64,000 nt of DNA from Vibrio brasiliensis LMG 20546. Lineage in GTDB: Bacteria; Pseudomonadota; Gammaproteobacteria; Enterobacterales; Vibrionaceae. The notes below the pieces were generated by a model. The model saw nothing but the letters and a program-made list of their open reading frames with translations. It was not told the DNA's origin and made no database searches. This document shows, one piece after another, positions 63,391-64,000 of this stretch. Position numbers and translations under genes: made by a program. Where the stretch lies: assembly GCF_000189255.1 (NCBI RefSeq), contig NZ_AEVS01000104.1, positions 1 to 64,000 of the forward strand. Reading direction: 5' to 3'. How positions within the stretch are numbered: the first letter of the stretch is position 1; each line of letters opens with the position of its first letter.

Positions 63391-64000
63391 ATGACCCTAA
63401 CTCGCAAGTTACTGCTAATTATCATTGTTTTAACTCTGGTTATCTTCGCTGGGACGGGGAGCTATATCGTCGGTTTTTCGGAGCGGGTTCTCAAAGACAA
63501 ATTGCACCAGCAACTCAGTGGTTCGTTGGAATTAACGGAAGGGATCATTGACGGTTATAACCAGACAATGGCATCACTTGTGACACTCAATGCAAAAAAT
63601 CGCAATATCATCAAGGCTTTACAATCAGACGATAATCAGGGAATTACTCAACTACTCGATGACTCGATAACAACCAGCCAGTTTATCAACTACATCTTCA
63701 TCATCGATATCGATGGCGATATCTTCTCTGTGTCCAGTACCGACTATCTTAATCATCAATTTGACGGCCAACGATGGCTGAAGTCAGGCGTGTTTGACAA
63801 CGATCGTCTATCGCCACTATTTACCCGCGAAACAGTGATTAGCACACCGAGTCCGGACCCCTTTCTCAACAAGCCAACAGAGACTCTGGTTTCACAATGG
63901 TTCGTTAGCCCAATCATTGCGGACGACAAAGTTATCGGCTGGGCTCTACTCTCGTTTGACTGGCAAGCAAGTATGCTTGAACTGCTCAACACCGCGTATG
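63391..64000 (+). CDS. Sensor or chemoreceptor protein, N-terminal part (cut by window)
   Basis: An open frame from ATG 63391 (MTLTRKLLLIIIVLTLVIFAG) runs to the window end without a stop (203 codons). The start is a membrane helix (about 7-28), followed by a periplasmic ligand-binding domain of the Cache type (IDGDIFSVSSTDYLNHQFD; SQWFVSPIIADDKVIGWAL). No signalling domain is in view, so it could be a methyl-accepting chemotaxis protein, kinase or cyclase. GTG 63388 is an alternative start. The minus-strand frame over the same bases is a shadow. Confidence 0.75.
   Translation, partial: MTLTRKLLLIIIVLTLVIFAGTGSYIVGFSERVLKDKLHQQLSGSLELTEGIIDGYNQTMASLVTLNAKNRNIIKALQSDDNQGITQLLDDSITTSQFINYIFIIDIDGDIFSVSSTDYLNHQFDGQRWLKSGVFDNDRLSPLFTRETVISTPSPDPFLNKPTETLVSQWFVSPIIADDKVIGWALLSFDWQASMLELLNTAY

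Overview
This window is chromosomal DNA of a marine gammaproteobacterium, most likely a Vibrio or close relative (Vibrionaceae). The evidence is housekeeping gene order (tig-clpP-clpX-lon-hupB-ppiD-comEA; cmk-rpsA-ihfB-lapA-lapB-pyrF; lolA-rarA-serS), protein sequences close to enteric homologues but diverged, moderate G+C, and chromosomal dctB-dctD beside a dctPQM TRAP transporter. The species assignment is inference. I see no phage, transposon, integron, CRISPR array, tRNA or rRNA. The gene complement looks ordinary; most of what deserves a second look is regulatory DNA and RNA structure, plus a few proteins of unknown function.

Layout. 1-4600: short hairpin-like repeats running into the 3' end of rluC, then divergent rne with a long structured leader. 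4.9-17.4 kb: a SulP anion permease; a minus-strand block from yoaA through tsaB, an unknown 100-aa gene, an Slp-type lipoprotein and an alpha/beta hydrolase to fadD and rnd; a 67-aa unknown gene; purU; and fadH with a probable FadR operator on its promoter. 17.5-25 kb: sppA, ansA, then serS, rarA, lolA and a SEC-C protein. 25-34.8 kb: dusC convergent with a membrane diguanylate cyclase, a TrpXYZ-like ABC importer, an unusual METTL25-like methyltransferase, cysB, a membrane-anchored coiled-coil protein and miaE. 34.8-49.2 kb: a long minus-strand core region for translation, DNA bending, LPS control and protein quality control (pyrF, lapB, lapA, ihfB, rpsA, cmk, comEA, ppiD, hupB, lon, clpX, clpP, tig). 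49.6-56.1 kb: DctB/DctD two-component system and the TRAP operon dctPQM, with a sigma-54 promoter in front of dctP. 56.4-63.1 kb: a GtsABC-type sugar ABC importer with its ATPase and an adjacent OmpR-type two-component system. The window ends inside a plus-strand sensor or chemoreceptor gene.

How the parts fit. Fatty-acid degradation is represented by fadD and fadH. C4-dicarboxylate uptake and sugar uptake each have their own sensor-regulator pair next door. All three transport operons that start with a binding-protein gene (trpX-like, dctP, gtsA) carry a strong stem-loop just after that gene, which would let the binding protein be made in excess over the membrane parts. The proteolysis block combines trigger factor, ClpXP and Lon; a sigma-32-like promoter lies between clpX and lon. 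Several starts were moved from the longest reading frame to sites with a Shine-Dalgarno sequence or family-length agreement (fadD, purU, fadH, serS, dusC, dctB, dctP, ihfB, ppiD and others).
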